From positions 248,001-312,000 of the forward strand of contig NZ_FCNV02000001.1 in the NCBI RefSeq assembly GCF_001544615.1: a stretch of 64,000 nt of DNA, read 5' to 3'. The position numbers were made by a program, and so were the translations under genes. This document shows positions 56,420-64,000 of the stretch, piece by piece; the stretch's first letter is position 1; each line of letters opens with the position of its first letter. The notes beneath the pieces are model-generated. The model ran no database searches. It saw nothing but the letters and a program-made list of their open reading frames with translations, and was not told the DNA's origin. This stretch comes from Caballeronia concitans (lineage in GTDB: Bacteria > Pseudomonadota > Gammaproteobacteria > Burkholderiales > Burkholderiaceae).

Positions 56420-59077
56420 TCACCCCGCCTTCCGCGCCGCAGTCTTCTTCGCCGCGGCCTTCTTTGCCGGCGCTTTCTTCGCCGCGACGGTCTTGGTCGC
56501 GGCCTTCGCGCGCGTCGTTTTTGCGGCTACGGCGACATCGCTATCGCCTTCGTCGGCGGCATCGTTCTGCGGCTCGGTCGCCGCACCGCGCTTCGCAGCC
56601 GTTTTCGCGCCCGGCTTCGCTTCCTTCTTCTCGAATTCGAAGCCGATCTTGCCGTCCGGCTGCTTGACGAGGAACGCCTTGAAGTTGCGCCCGGTCCGCG
56701 ACGATTTGAAGTTCGTCAGCAAGTCCGTGCGGCCTTCGTTCAGCAGCTTTTCCATCTGCTCACGCGCGATTTCCTGTTGCAGGATCACCTTGCCGGAGCG
56801 GAAATCGCAGGTTTTCGGATTCGCGACGGAGTTTTCGCAGACGTAGCTCATGCCATGCTCGAACACGCGCGACTGACACTTCGGGCACGCGCCGACCGGC
56901 GTCTGCTCGGAGAAATCGGGCGGCTCGCCGTCTTCGCCGCCGGTGTCCTGGCCGAAGTCGAACTCCAGCTTGAAGTTCTTGATCTCGTCGTCGAACGCGA
57001 GCTTCAGAATGGCCGAGAACGGACGGCCCATCTTGCTGCGGAAACCCGACAGCGGCCCGATGGTTTTCTCGCGCAGTAATTCCTCGACTTCCGGAATCTC
57101 GAACTGGCGTCCGCCCGGAATCTTCGAAATCGAGAACTCGCACTTCGTGCACGCAAACCGGCGATAGTTCTCCTTCACCTGCGCGCCACAGTTCGGGCAC
57201 GGCGTTTCGAGCGTCGCGTAGTCGCCGGGAATGGTGTCGGAGTCGTACTCCTTCGCGCGCTTCACGATGGTCTGCGTCATGCGGGCGATTTCCTGCATGA
57301 ACGCATCGCGATGCAGGTTGCCGCGCTCCATCTGCGAGAGCTTGTGTTCCCACTGGCCGGTCAGTTCGGGCGCGGTGAGTTCCTCGACGCCCAGGCCGCG
57401 CAGCAGCGTCATCAACTGGAACGCCTTGGCCGTCGGAATCAGCTCGCGGCCTTCGCGCACCATGTACTTCTCGCCAAGCAACCCTTCGATGATCGCCGCA
57501 CGCGTGGCCGGCGTGCCGAGACCTTTCGCGGCCATCGCGTCGCGCAGCTCTTCGTCTTCGACGAGCTTGCCCGCGCCTTCCATCGCCGAAAGCAGCGACG
57601 CTTCGTTGTAGCGCGCCGGCGGCTTCGTCACGAGACCTTGAGCGGCGATCTTGTCGACATCGACCTTCTCGTCCTTTTGCACCGGCACGAGATTGCCTTC
57701 CTCGCCTGCAGCCTCGCGGCCGTAGACCTGCAGCCAGCCCGGCTCGACGAGCACCTTGCCTTCCGTCTTGAAGTGATGCCCCACGACTTCCGTGATGCGC
57801 GTCGTCACCAGATATTCGGCCGCCGGGAAGAACACGGACAGGAAGCGCTTGACGACGAGGTCGTACAGCTTCTGCTCCGGCTCCGACAGCGATTTCGGCG
57901 CCTGCAGCGTCGGGATGATGGCGAAGTGATCGCTGATCTTCGAGTTGTCGAAAATGCGCTTGTTCGGCTTCACCCAGCCCTTGTCGAGCACCTGCTTGGC
58001 GAACGGCAGATAGTTGTTGCTCTCCTTCAGCATGGTCAGCGTTTCCTTGACCGTGCCGAGATAGTCTTCCGGCAGCGCGCGCGAATCGGTACGCGGGTAC
58101 GTCAGCACCTTGTGCTTTTCGTACAGCGCCTGCGCGAGGCCGAGCGTGTTCTTCGCGGAGAAACCGAAACGGCTGTTCGCTTCGCGCTGAAGGCTCGTCA
58201 GATCGAAGAGCAGCGGCGACATTTGCGTCGACGGTTTCGATTCTTCGGTGACGGTGCCGGTCTTGCCGCGACACGCCGCCACCACCGATTCCGCCGCCGC
58301 GAGACTCCACAGGCGCGAGTCGCGCTGTTCGGGATCGTTTTCGACGCGCTTGAACTTCGGATCGAACCAGCGGCCTTCGTAGATGCCCTTCGCCGCGACG
58401 AATTCGGCGCGTACTTCCCAGTAGTCGCGCGGCACGAAACGGCGGATTTTCTCTTCGCGTTCGACGACGATAGACAACGTTGGCGTCTGAACACGACCGA
58501 CGGTCGTCAGGAAGAACCCGCCGCCCTTGCTGTTGAACGCGGTCATCGCGCGCGTGCCGTTGATGCCGACGAGCCAGTCCGCTTCGGAACGGCAGCGGGC
58601 GGCGTCGGCGAGCGGCTGCATGTCGGCGTCGCTGCGCAGATTCGCGAAGCCTTCGCGGATGGCGGCGGGCGTCATCGACTGAAGCCAGAGGCGCTGCACG
58701 GGCTGCTTGGCCTTCGCGTGCTGCGCGATGAGGCGGAAAATCAGCTCGCCTTCGCGCCCCGCGTCGCATGCGTTGATGAGCCGGTCGATGTCCTTGCGTT
58801 TCAACAGTTTCGTCAGAACTTTCAGGCGCGACTCGCTCTTCGCGATCGGGTTCAGATCGAAATGCGGCGGGATGACGGGCAGGTTCGCGAAGCTCCATTT
58901 ACCGCGCTTGACGTCGTATTCTTCCGGCGCGGCGATTTCGAGCAGGTGGCCGACCGCGGACGAGAGCACGTAATCGTCGCTCTCGTAGTACTCGTCATGC
59001 TTCGTGAAGCCGCCCAGCGCGCGCGCGATGTCGTTCGCGACGGAAGGCTTCTCGGCGATGATCAGGGCTTTGGACAT
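56420..59077 (-). CDS. topB: DNA topoisomerase III (TopB)
   Basis: An 885-residue type IA topoisomerase. The TOPRIM domain starts MSKALIIAEKPSVANDIARALGG and has DAGREGELIFR; the catalytic Tyr is in LTYPRTDSRALPEDY (about 330). After the toroid core come zinc-ribbon-like modules (CPNCGAQVKENYRRFACTKCEF, CPKCQSRVFEHGMSYVCENS). The last 80 residues form a Lys/Ala-rich, histone H1-like tail (KKAPAKKAAAKKTAARK). It decatenates replicated DNA. Longer than E. coli TopB (653) because of these additions. The downstream gene in the same direction order is a thioredoxin-like gene upstream of it. Confidence 0.95.
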   Translation of the reverse strand: MSKALIIAEKPSVANDIARALGGFTKHDEYYESDDYVLSSAVGHLLEIAAPEEYDVKRGKWSFANLPVIPPHFDLNPIAKSESRLKVLTKLLKRKDIDRLINACDAGREGELIFRLIAQHAKAKQPVQRLWLQSMTPAAIREGFANLRSDADMQPLADAARCRSEADWLVGINGTRAMTAFNSKGGGFFLTTVGRVQTPTLSIVVEREEKIRRFVPRDYWEVRAEFVAAKGIYEGRWFDPKFKRVENDPEQRDSRLWSLAAAESVVAACRGKTGTVTEESKPSTQMSPLLFDLTSLQREANSRFGFSAKNTLGLAQALYEKHKVLTYPRTDSRALPEDYLGTVKETLTMLKESNNYLPFAKQVLDKGWVKPNKRIFDNSKISDHFAIIPTLQAPKSLSEPEQKLYDLVVKRFLSVFFPAAEYLVTTRITEVVGHHFKTEGKVLVEPGWLQVYGREAAGEEGNLVPVQKDEKVDVDKIAAQGLVTKPPARYNEASLLSAMEGAGKLVEDEELRDAMAAKGLGTPATRAAIIEGLLGEKYMVREGRELIPTAKAFQLMTLLRGLGVEELTAPELTGQWEHKLSQMERGNLHRDAFMQEIARMTQTIVKRAKEYDSDTIPGDYATLETPCPNCGAQVKENYRRFACTKCEFSISKIPGGRQFEIPEVEELLREKTIGPLSGFRSKMGRPFSAILKLAFDDEIKNFKLEFDFGQDTGGEDGEPPDFSEQTPVGACPKCQSRVFEHGMSYVCENSVANPKTCDFRSGKVILQQEIAREQMEKLLNEGRTDLLTNFKSSRTGRNFKAFLVKQPDGKIGFEFEKKEAKPGAKTAAKRGAATEPQNDAADEGDSDVAVAAKTTRAKAATKTVAAKKAPAKKAAAKKTAARKAG

Positions 59078-59237
59078 GACTCAATATGGTTGGGGTCTGG
59101 CAGCGGCCCCGTTTGGACCGCTTTAACGACCGCTTTATAGCACAGGCTTTGTGCGATGCGCGTCGCGGCTTCGATAACGACGCGCGCTGAACCGGTGTGC
59201 CGCATTCGTTTCGGCCGCCGCAATGCAGCGGTTTTGT

Positions 59238-59615
59238 CTATGCCGTAGCAAGCGCCGGGCGCAGCTTCGGGGCGCCCGCCATGTTCGGCAGCGCGGTCAG
59301 GTCGGTGAGCATCCGCTCGACGATCGACACCTGCGGCAGCACCGTGCCGAAGAACCGCGTGGTGACCGAATCTTCGATCAGAATGGTCGGGAAATTCTCG
59401 ACATCGAGGTCGTCGAAACGGTCCGCGTGATTCTCGATGTCGATCCACGCGAAGCAGACGTCCGGATGCGCGTCGGCGAGCTTGTCGAAGCCTTCGCGAT
59501 ATTCGCGGCAGGTCCCGCACCACTCCGCGCACAGGCACGCGACGAACAGCGTGCCGGGTTCGGCGATGCGCTCGGCGATTTGATCGGCGTCGGTGTCGAG
59601 ATTGAACGCGGACAT
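59238..59615 (-). CDS. Thioredoxin-family protein
   Basis: A 125-residue thioredoxin-fold protein with active site WCGTC (C33-C36). PTILIEDSVTTRFFG holds the cis-Pro. It lacks a signal peptide, so is cytoplasmic. The frame extends upstream to 59690, but the ATG at 59615 (MSAFNLDTDADQIAERIAE) gives the compact fold. It lies between dprA and topB, all three leftward, with a 71-base gap to dprA and a 160-base gap to topB. Confidence 0.83.
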   Translation of the reverse strand: MSAFNLDTDADQIAERIAEPGTLFVACLCAEWCGTCREYREGFDKLADAHPDVCFAWIDIENHADRFDDLDVENFPTILIEDSVTTRFFGTVLPQVSIVERMLTDLTALPNMAGAPKLRPALATA

Positions 59616-59686
59616 GGCGTTGGCGGAATCCTTACTGGGGCGGTGCGTGACAGCGTGATTTTCCGCGAATGTAGCACGAGCCGAGT

Positions 59687-60946
59687 TCACGAGCGTTCGA
59701 GCGGGGCGTAGCGGCCGCCCGGCAGCGCGGTCACGACGCCCGCGAGTTCGAGCTGAAGCAGCGCGCCTTGAAGCGCGGCTCCGTCGAGATCGGTGCGGGT
59801 GGCGAGAATTTCAAGCGTCGCGGGCGCGTGACCGAGCGCGGCGAGCACGCGTTCGGCGTCCGCCGATGGCGCCGCGTCCGGCAAGCGCGCCGACGCCCAC
59901 GACGCGCTCGTCGGGCGCGGTTTCTCGCGTGCCGTGCGGCCACGCTTCTGTGCAGCGGGAAAGCCGAACTCTTCGAGCACGTCTTCCGGCGTTTCGACGA
60001 GCTTCGCGCCCTGCTTGATGATCCGATGACAACCCTGCGACAGCGGTGCGTGGATCGATCCGGGAATCGCGAAGACATCGCGCCCCATTTCGTTGGCGAG
60101 CCGCGCGGTGATGAGCGATCCGGACCGCATCGCCGCTTCCACGATCAGCACGCCGCCCGAGACGCCCGCGATCAGGCGGTTGCGCTGCGGGAAGTTCGCC
60201 GATCGCGCGGGCGTGCCGAGCGGCCACTCCGAGAGGATGATGCCGCCGCGAACGATCTCGTGCGCGAGCGTATGGTTTTGCGCCGGGTAGACGAGATCCG
60301 CCCCCGTGCCGATGACTGCGATCGTTCCGGCGCGCCCGTCGAGCGCTCCGCGATGCGCGGCGGCGTCGATGCCGACCGCGAGCCCCGACACCACGGCGAG
60401 CCCGGCATCGGACAGCGTGCGGGCGAAACGGCGCGCATCCTCCGCGCCTTGCGGCGACGCGTGCCGGCTGCCGACAATCGCCACCGCGCGCGCCTGCAGC
60501 ACGTCGAGCCGGCCTTTCGCGTAGAGCAGCGGCGGCGGATCGGGCATCGTCAGCAGGGCTTGCGGATACTGCGCGTCGGCGAGCGTCAGGATGTGGTTGT
60601 CCGGTTCGGACGCCCATCCGCGAGCGTGCTCAATATAGTCATCGAACGGAACGCCTTCGATATCGCCGGGCAGCGCGACGACGGCTTTCGCCGCGTTGTC
60701 GTCGGCGGCTCGGGCGAGCGCGGCGAAGCTTTCCGACAGCACTTCCAGCGGCCCGCCGAACGCGCCGAGCAGCGTGCGCAGCGGGAGCGGGCGCAAGCCC
60801 TTCGCGTGCGCGAGGCGCAACCAGGCGCGCAGTTCGTCGGCAGGGGCGTCGGCTGGGGCGTCGGCTGGGGCGTCGGCAGGGGCGTCGAACGGCGGCGCGA
60901 GGGCTTCGGAAGCGGCGGTATCGGTCGGCAGGGTGGCGGTCGTCAT
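59687..60946 (-). CDS. dprA: DNA-processing protein DprA
   Basis: A 419-residue recombination mediator for natural transformation. The Rossmann-like core has VAIVGSRHASPQG, VSGLAVGIDAAAHRGAL, VIGTGADLVYPAQN, SEWPLGTPARSANFPQRNRLIAG and RSGSLITARLANEMGRDVFAIPGS. The C-terminal winged-helix (about 355-419) is the DprA_WH domain. DprA loads RecA on incoming single-stranded DNA. Near the N-terminus is a tandem DAPA repeat made by a 12-base DNA repeat, which could vary in copy number. The start is ATG 60946. Confidence 0.94.
   Translation of the reverse strand: MTTATLPTDTAASEALAPPFDAPADAPADAPADAPADELRAWLRLAHAKGLRPLPLRTLLGAFGGPLEVLSESFAALARAADDNAAKAVVALPGDIEGVPFDDYIEHARGWASEPDNHILTLADAQYPQALLTMPDPPPLLYAKGRLDVLQARAVAIVGSRHASPQGAEDARRFARTLSDAGLAVVSGLAVGIDAAAHRGALDGRAGTIAVIGTGADLVYPAQNHTLAHEIVRGGIILSEWPLGTPARSANFPQRNRLIAGVSGGVLIVEAAMRSGSLITARLANEMGRDVFAIPGSIHAPLSQGCHRIIKQGAKLVETPEDVLEEFGFPAAQKRGRTAREKPRPTSASWASARLPDAAPSADAERVLAALGHAPATLEILATRTDLDGAALQGALLQLELAGVVTALPGGRYAPLERS
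60843..60887. repeat. Tandem 12-base repeat inside dprA
   Basis: GGGGCGTCGGCT is repeated at 60843-60854 and 60855-60866, then GGGGCGTCGGCA at 60867-60878 and a partial copy GGGGCGTCG at 60879-60887. It encodes the DAPA repeat near residues 25-42 of DprA. The 12-base unit keeps the reading frame. Confidence 0.9.
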
Positions 60947-61146
60947 GTTAAGATTTTTGATCCCGTACATATTAGAAATGTCGCCCGGCCGCGCTCAACG
61001 GCTCGTAGCGACGCTGTCTGGCCGCTTGCCGGCGGCGTTGAATCCAGTGGGTTCACCCGCATATCTTCGGCATGCCGCCACTCACCCGCAACCTGGCCGA
61101 ATGGCCGACTTCACACGCGTCGCGGCGCGCGTAGATAATCCGAATC

Positions 61147-61650
61147 ATGGCTCTGCTCAACATACTCAACTACCCGGACAAGCGGCTGAACAAGGTGGCG
61201 AAGCCCGTCGCCGTGGTGGACGACCGCATCCGCAAGCTCGTCGCGGACATGGCCGAGACCATGTACGCCGCGCCCGGCGTCGGTCTCGCGGCGACGCAGG
61301 TGGACGTGCACGAGCGCGTGATCGTCATCGACGTGTCGGACACGCACGACCAGCTGATGGTCTTCATCAATCCGGAAATCGTCTGGGCGAGCGAAGTCAA
61401 GAAAGAGTGGGAAGAGGGCTGCCTTTCGGTGCCGGGCATTTACGACTTCGTCGAGCGGCCCGACAAGGTGCGCGTCAAGGCGCTGAACGAAAAGGGCGAA
61501 ACGTTCGAGCTCGACTGCGACGGCTTGCTCGCGGTCTGCATCCAGCACGAAATGGATCATCTGGCGGGACACGTGTTCGTCGAATATTTGTCGCCGCTCA
61601 AGCAGACCCGCATTCGCGGCAAGATGAAAAAGCTCGAAAAAGCGCTGTAA
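61147..61650 (+). CDS. def: Peptide deformylase
   Basis: A 167-residue iron-type deformylase. Motif 1 is GVGLAATQ (44-51), motif 2 EEGCLSVPG with metal ligand C92, and motif 3 QHEMDH with H134, E135 and H138. It removes the formyl group from nascent proteins. It is followed by fmt, which makes the formyl-methionyl-tRNA substrate of the pathway, so the two are naturally paired. Divergent from dprA. Confidence 0.97.
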   Translation: MALLNILNYPDKRLNKVAKPVAVVDDRIRKLVADMAETMYAAPGVGLAATQVDVHERVIVIDVSDTHDQLMVFINPEIVWASEVKKEWEEGCLSVPGIYDFVERPDKVRVKALNEKGETFELDCDGLLAVCIQHEMDHLAGHVFVEYLSPLKQTRIRGKMKKLEKAL

Positions 61651-61689
61651 AGGCGCACCGGAATCCGTTTTTGCAGGTAGGTTTCATCG

Positions 61690-62691
61690 ATGACTCAATC
61701 GCTGCGCGTCGTTTTCGCCGGTACGCCTGAATTTGCCGCCACCGCGCTCGCGGCGATTCACGCGGCGGGTTTCCACGTTCCGCTCGTTCTCACGCAACCC
61801 GACCGGCCCGCCGGACGCGGCATGAAACTGACCGCGAGCCCGGTCAAACGCTTCGCGCTGGAACATGACCTCGCGGTCGCGCAGCCCACGTCGCTGCGGC
61901 GCGCGGGGAAGTATCCGCAGGAAGCGGCGGACGCCATCGAGTTGCTGCGCGCCACGCCGCACGACGTCATGGTGGTGGCCGCCTATGGCCTCATTCTTCC
62001 GCAGGAAGTGCTCGACATTCCGCGTCACGGCGCGATCAACATCCACGCTTCGTTGCTGCCGCGCTGGCGCGGCGCCGCGCCGATCCATCGCGCGATTGAA
62101 GCGGGCGACGCCGAAACCGGCATCACGCTGATGCAAATGGACGCGGGCCTCGACACCGGCGCGATGATCCGCGAGGCGCGCACGCCCATCGCTTCCGACG
62201 ACACCACCGCCACGCTGCACGACCGTCTCGCGGCAATGGGCGCGGAGTTGATCGTCGGCGCATTGCGGGATCTCGAACGCGACGGCTCGCTTCCGTCGAA
62301 ACCGCAGCCCGAGGAAGGCACGACCTACGCCGAGAAGATTGCCAAGCACGAAGCGGCGCTCGACTGGCGGCGGCCGGCGGAGGAACTCGCGCGGCAAGTG
62401 CGGGCGTTCGATCCGTTCCCCGGCGCTGTCGGAACCGTCGATCACGCGGCGATCAAGATCTGGGCGGCGCAGCCCGTGAGCGGCGTAACAGGCAAATCCG
62501 GCGAACCGGGCGTGATCGCGGAAGTATCGGCGGACGGCATCGTCGTGACGTGCGGCAGCGGCGCGCTCAAGCTCACGCAACTGCAAAAGCCCGGCGGCAA
62601 GCGTCTGCCGGTGCGCGAATTCCTCGCGGGCGCGTCGTTGTCGAAAGGCCAGCGCTTCGCCGTTCAGGGTGACGAGCGCGGCCTAGAGTAA
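61690..62691 (+). CDS. fmt: Methionyl-tRNA formyltransferase
   Basis: A 333-residue enzyme. The formyltransferase core has [14 protein letters not shown], the folate and active-site segment [21 protein letters not shown] and [10 protein letters not shown], with the catalytic N, H and D residues; the C-terminal OB-like domain follows (about 210-330). It formylates initiator Met-tRNA with 10-formyl-THF. The start is 39 bases after def, with AGGTAGGTT upstream. Confidence 0.96.
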   Translation: MTQSLRVVFAGTPEFAATALAAIHAAGFHVPLVLTQPDRPAGRGMKLTASPVKRFALEHDLAVAQPTSLRRAGKYPQEAADAIELLRATPHDVMVVAAYGLILPQEVLDIPRHGAINIHASLLPRWRGAAPIHRAIEAGDAETGITLMQMDAGLDTGAMIREARTPIASDDTTATLHDRLAAMGAELIVGALRDLERDGSLPSKPQPEEGTTYAEKIAKHEAALDWRRPAEELARQVRAFDPFPGAVGTVDHAAIKIWAAQPVSGVTGKSGEPGVIAEVSADGIVVTCGSGALKLTQLQKPGGKRLPVREFLAGASLSKGQRFAVQGDERGLE

Positions 62692-62726
62692 AAAGCATCG
62701 CCCATAAAGCCGTCTGGAGGCTTCAC

Positions 62727-63365
62727 ATGCTCGGCATCACCGGATTCGCGTTCTTCCTCGTTGCCGTCTTTCTGCTCAACGTCACGCCGGGGCCGGATAC
62801 CGCGTACATCGTCGGGCGCAGCGTCGCGCAGGGGCGGGGCGCGGGCATCGTCTCGGCGCTCGGCATTTCGGCGGGCTGCGTGGTGCATACGCTCGCGTGC
62901 GCGTTCGGCCTGACCGCGATTCTCGCGGCATCCGCCACCGCGTTCACCGTGGTCAAGATCGCGGGCGCAATCTACCTGATCTATCTCGGCGTGCGGCTCA
63001 TCTTCACGAAAGACGCGCCGCCGAGCGACGCGCAGGCCAGCGCCAAATCCGCGCCGAAGTCGCTTCGGCAGCTTTTCACGCAGGGTTTCGTCACGAACGT
63101 GCTGAATCCGAAAGTGGTGCTGTTCTTTGTCTCGTTCTTCCCGCAATTCGTCGCAGCCGACAGCCAGCACAAAACGCTCGCGTTTCTCACGCTCGGCCTC
63201 GTGTTCATCGCGATGAGCACCGTCTGGAACAGCTTTGTCGCGTGGATCGCGGGCAGCGTCACCGCGCGGTTCTCCGGCAAGCCTGGCGTCAAGCGGTGGC
63301 TGGATCGCGGTGTCGGCGGCGCGTTCGTCGGGCTCGGCATCAAACTGGCGACATCGCACAGATAG
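62727..63365 (+). CDS. LysE/RhtB-family exporter
   Basis: A 212-residue inner-membrane exporter with about six helices. LNVTPGPDTAYIVGRSVAQGRGAGIVSALGISAGCVVHTLA is the family's N-terminal motif, and NVLNPKVVLFFVSFFPQF its middle motif. A different paralogue from the one at 32658. TGGAGGCTT precedes the ATG. It lies between fmt and htpX, a conserved-looking order in Burkholderia-type genomes (recalled, not checked). Confidence 0.9.
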   Translation: MLGITGFAFFLVAVFLLNVTPGPDTAYIVGRSVAQGRGAGIVSALGISAGCVVHTLACAFGLTAILAASATAFTVVKIAGAIYLIYLGVRLIFTKDAPPSDAQASAKSAPKSLRQLFTQGFVTNVLNPKVVLFFVSFFPQFVAADSQHKTLAFLTLGLVFIAMSTVWNSFVAWIAGSVTARFSGKPGVKRWLDRGVGGAFVGLGIKLATSHR

Positions 63366-63481
63366 TTGAATTATTCGCGGATGCCCTTATCTAACATTTT
63401 GCTTACAATGTCCATCCTGACCACGTAGGCCAGGATTACCGCGCAAGTTGCGCAACGTTTTAGGGAGAAGGAGTTCCGCAT

Positions 63482-64000
63482 ATGTTCAACTGGGTCAAAA
63501 CCGCGATGCTGATGGCAGCGATCACGGCCCTCTTCGTCGTGATCGGCGGCATGATCGGCGGGTCGAAGGGCATGATGCTCGCGCTGATCGTCGCGCTCGG
63601 CATGAATTTCTTCTCGTACTGGTTCTCGGACAAGATGGTTCTGCGCATGTACAACGCGCAGGAAGTCGACGAAACCACCGCGCCGCAGTTCTATCGCATG
63701 GTGCGCGAACTCGCCACGCGCGCTCAATTGCCGATGCCGCGCGTCTATCTCATCAACGAAGACGCGCCGAACGCGTTCGCCACGGGCCGCAATCCGGAGC
63801 ACGCGGCGGTGGCGGCGACCACGGGCATTCTGCGCGTGCTGTCCGAGCGCGAAATGCGCGGCGTGATGGCGCACGAACTCGCGCACGTGAAGCATCGCGA
63901 CATTCTCATCTCGACTATTTCCGCGACGATGGCCGGCGCGATCTCCGCGCTCGCGAACTTTGCGATGTTCTTCGGCGGACGCGATGAAGAAGGCCGCCCG
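63482..64000 (+). CDS. htpX: Protease HtpX, N-terminal part (cut by window edge)
   Basis: The first 173 residues of an integral-membrane zinc metalloprotease. Two N-terminal helices (about 5-45) precede the protease domain with [21 protein letters not shown] and the HExxH site in [11 protein letters not shown]; another helix begins near 145. HtpX degrades misfolded membrane proteins with FtsH. GGGAGAAGGAG gives a strong SD. A TACAAT -10-like element at 63405-63410 has no clear -35; no sigma-32 promoter was recognised. Confidence 0.94.
   Translation, partial: MFNWVKTAMLMAAITALFVVIGGMIGGSKGMMLALIVALGMNFFSYWFSDKMVLRMYNAQEVDETTAPQFYRMVRELATRAQLPMPRVYLINEDAPNAFATGRNPEHAAVAATTGILRVLSEREMRGVMAHELAHVKHRDILISTISATMAGAISALANFAMFFGGRDEEGRP

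Overview
The window is a GC-rich chromosomal segment of a betaproteobacterium. Gene content and protein sequences point to the Burkholderiaceae (Burkholderia, Paraburkholderia or Caballeronia type); the genus is inferred by eye, not by a search. The centre holds the chromosome-origin cluster mnmE / yidC-yidD-rnpA-rpmH (leftward) and dnaA-dnaN-gyrB (rightward), so this is the replication-origin neighbourhood of a main chromosome and most genes are housekeeping.

Region by region. 1-4.4 kb: start of an MscS channel, aldo/keto reductase YghZ, ferredoxin-NADP reductase, and a soluble NarL-type histidine kinase with its response regulator. 4.5-13.6 kb: an APC amino-acid permease, then a seven-gene operon for a molybdenum hydroxylase of the CO-dehydrogenase family (coxS, L, M, D, E, G and an xdhC/coxI maturation gene). 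Its large subunit carries AYRGAGR (form II) rather than the true CO-dehydrogenase loop. 13.7-24.5 kb: a PepSY membrane protein behind a Fur box, SrkA kinase, two MFS exporters, a dienelactone hydrolase, a branched-chain amino-acid binding protein, a HugZ-like protein, an H-NS protein and a CDF metal exporter. 24.5-31 kb: Lrp regulator, exonuclease/GloC pair, RlpA lipoprotein with a long leader, rsmI diverging from yraN-diaA-dolP, a cytochrome c and tRNA-Ala(CGC).

31-44.7 kb: YaeQ, a LysE exporter, then the origin cluster. An orphan helix-turn-helix gene with a perfect palindrome in its promoter lies between mnmE and yidC. The rpmH-dnaA gap has one perfect DnaA box and a well-formed rpmH promoter overlapped by a palindrome. 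44.7-64 kb: an HNH endonuclease whose N-terminus resembles the sulfur-binding domain of phosphorothioate-dependent restriction enzymes, a zinc-ribbon protein, DbpA helicase, an EmrB-type exporter, DUF488 protein, tRNA-Lys(CTT), a thioesterase-patatin-OsmC run, a 2-hydroxyacid dehydrogenase, pckG, a LysR regulator, topB, a thioredoxin-like protein, dprA, def-fmt, a second LysE exporter and the start of htpX.

No CRISPR array, prophage or insertion sequence was seen. The best candidates for unusual biology are the lone SBD-HNH nuclease beside gyrB, the form II molybdenum hydroxylase operon, the palindrome-controlled orphan regulator between mnmE and yidC, and the structured leader or small RNA upstream of rlpA. 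None is proven here to be a new system.
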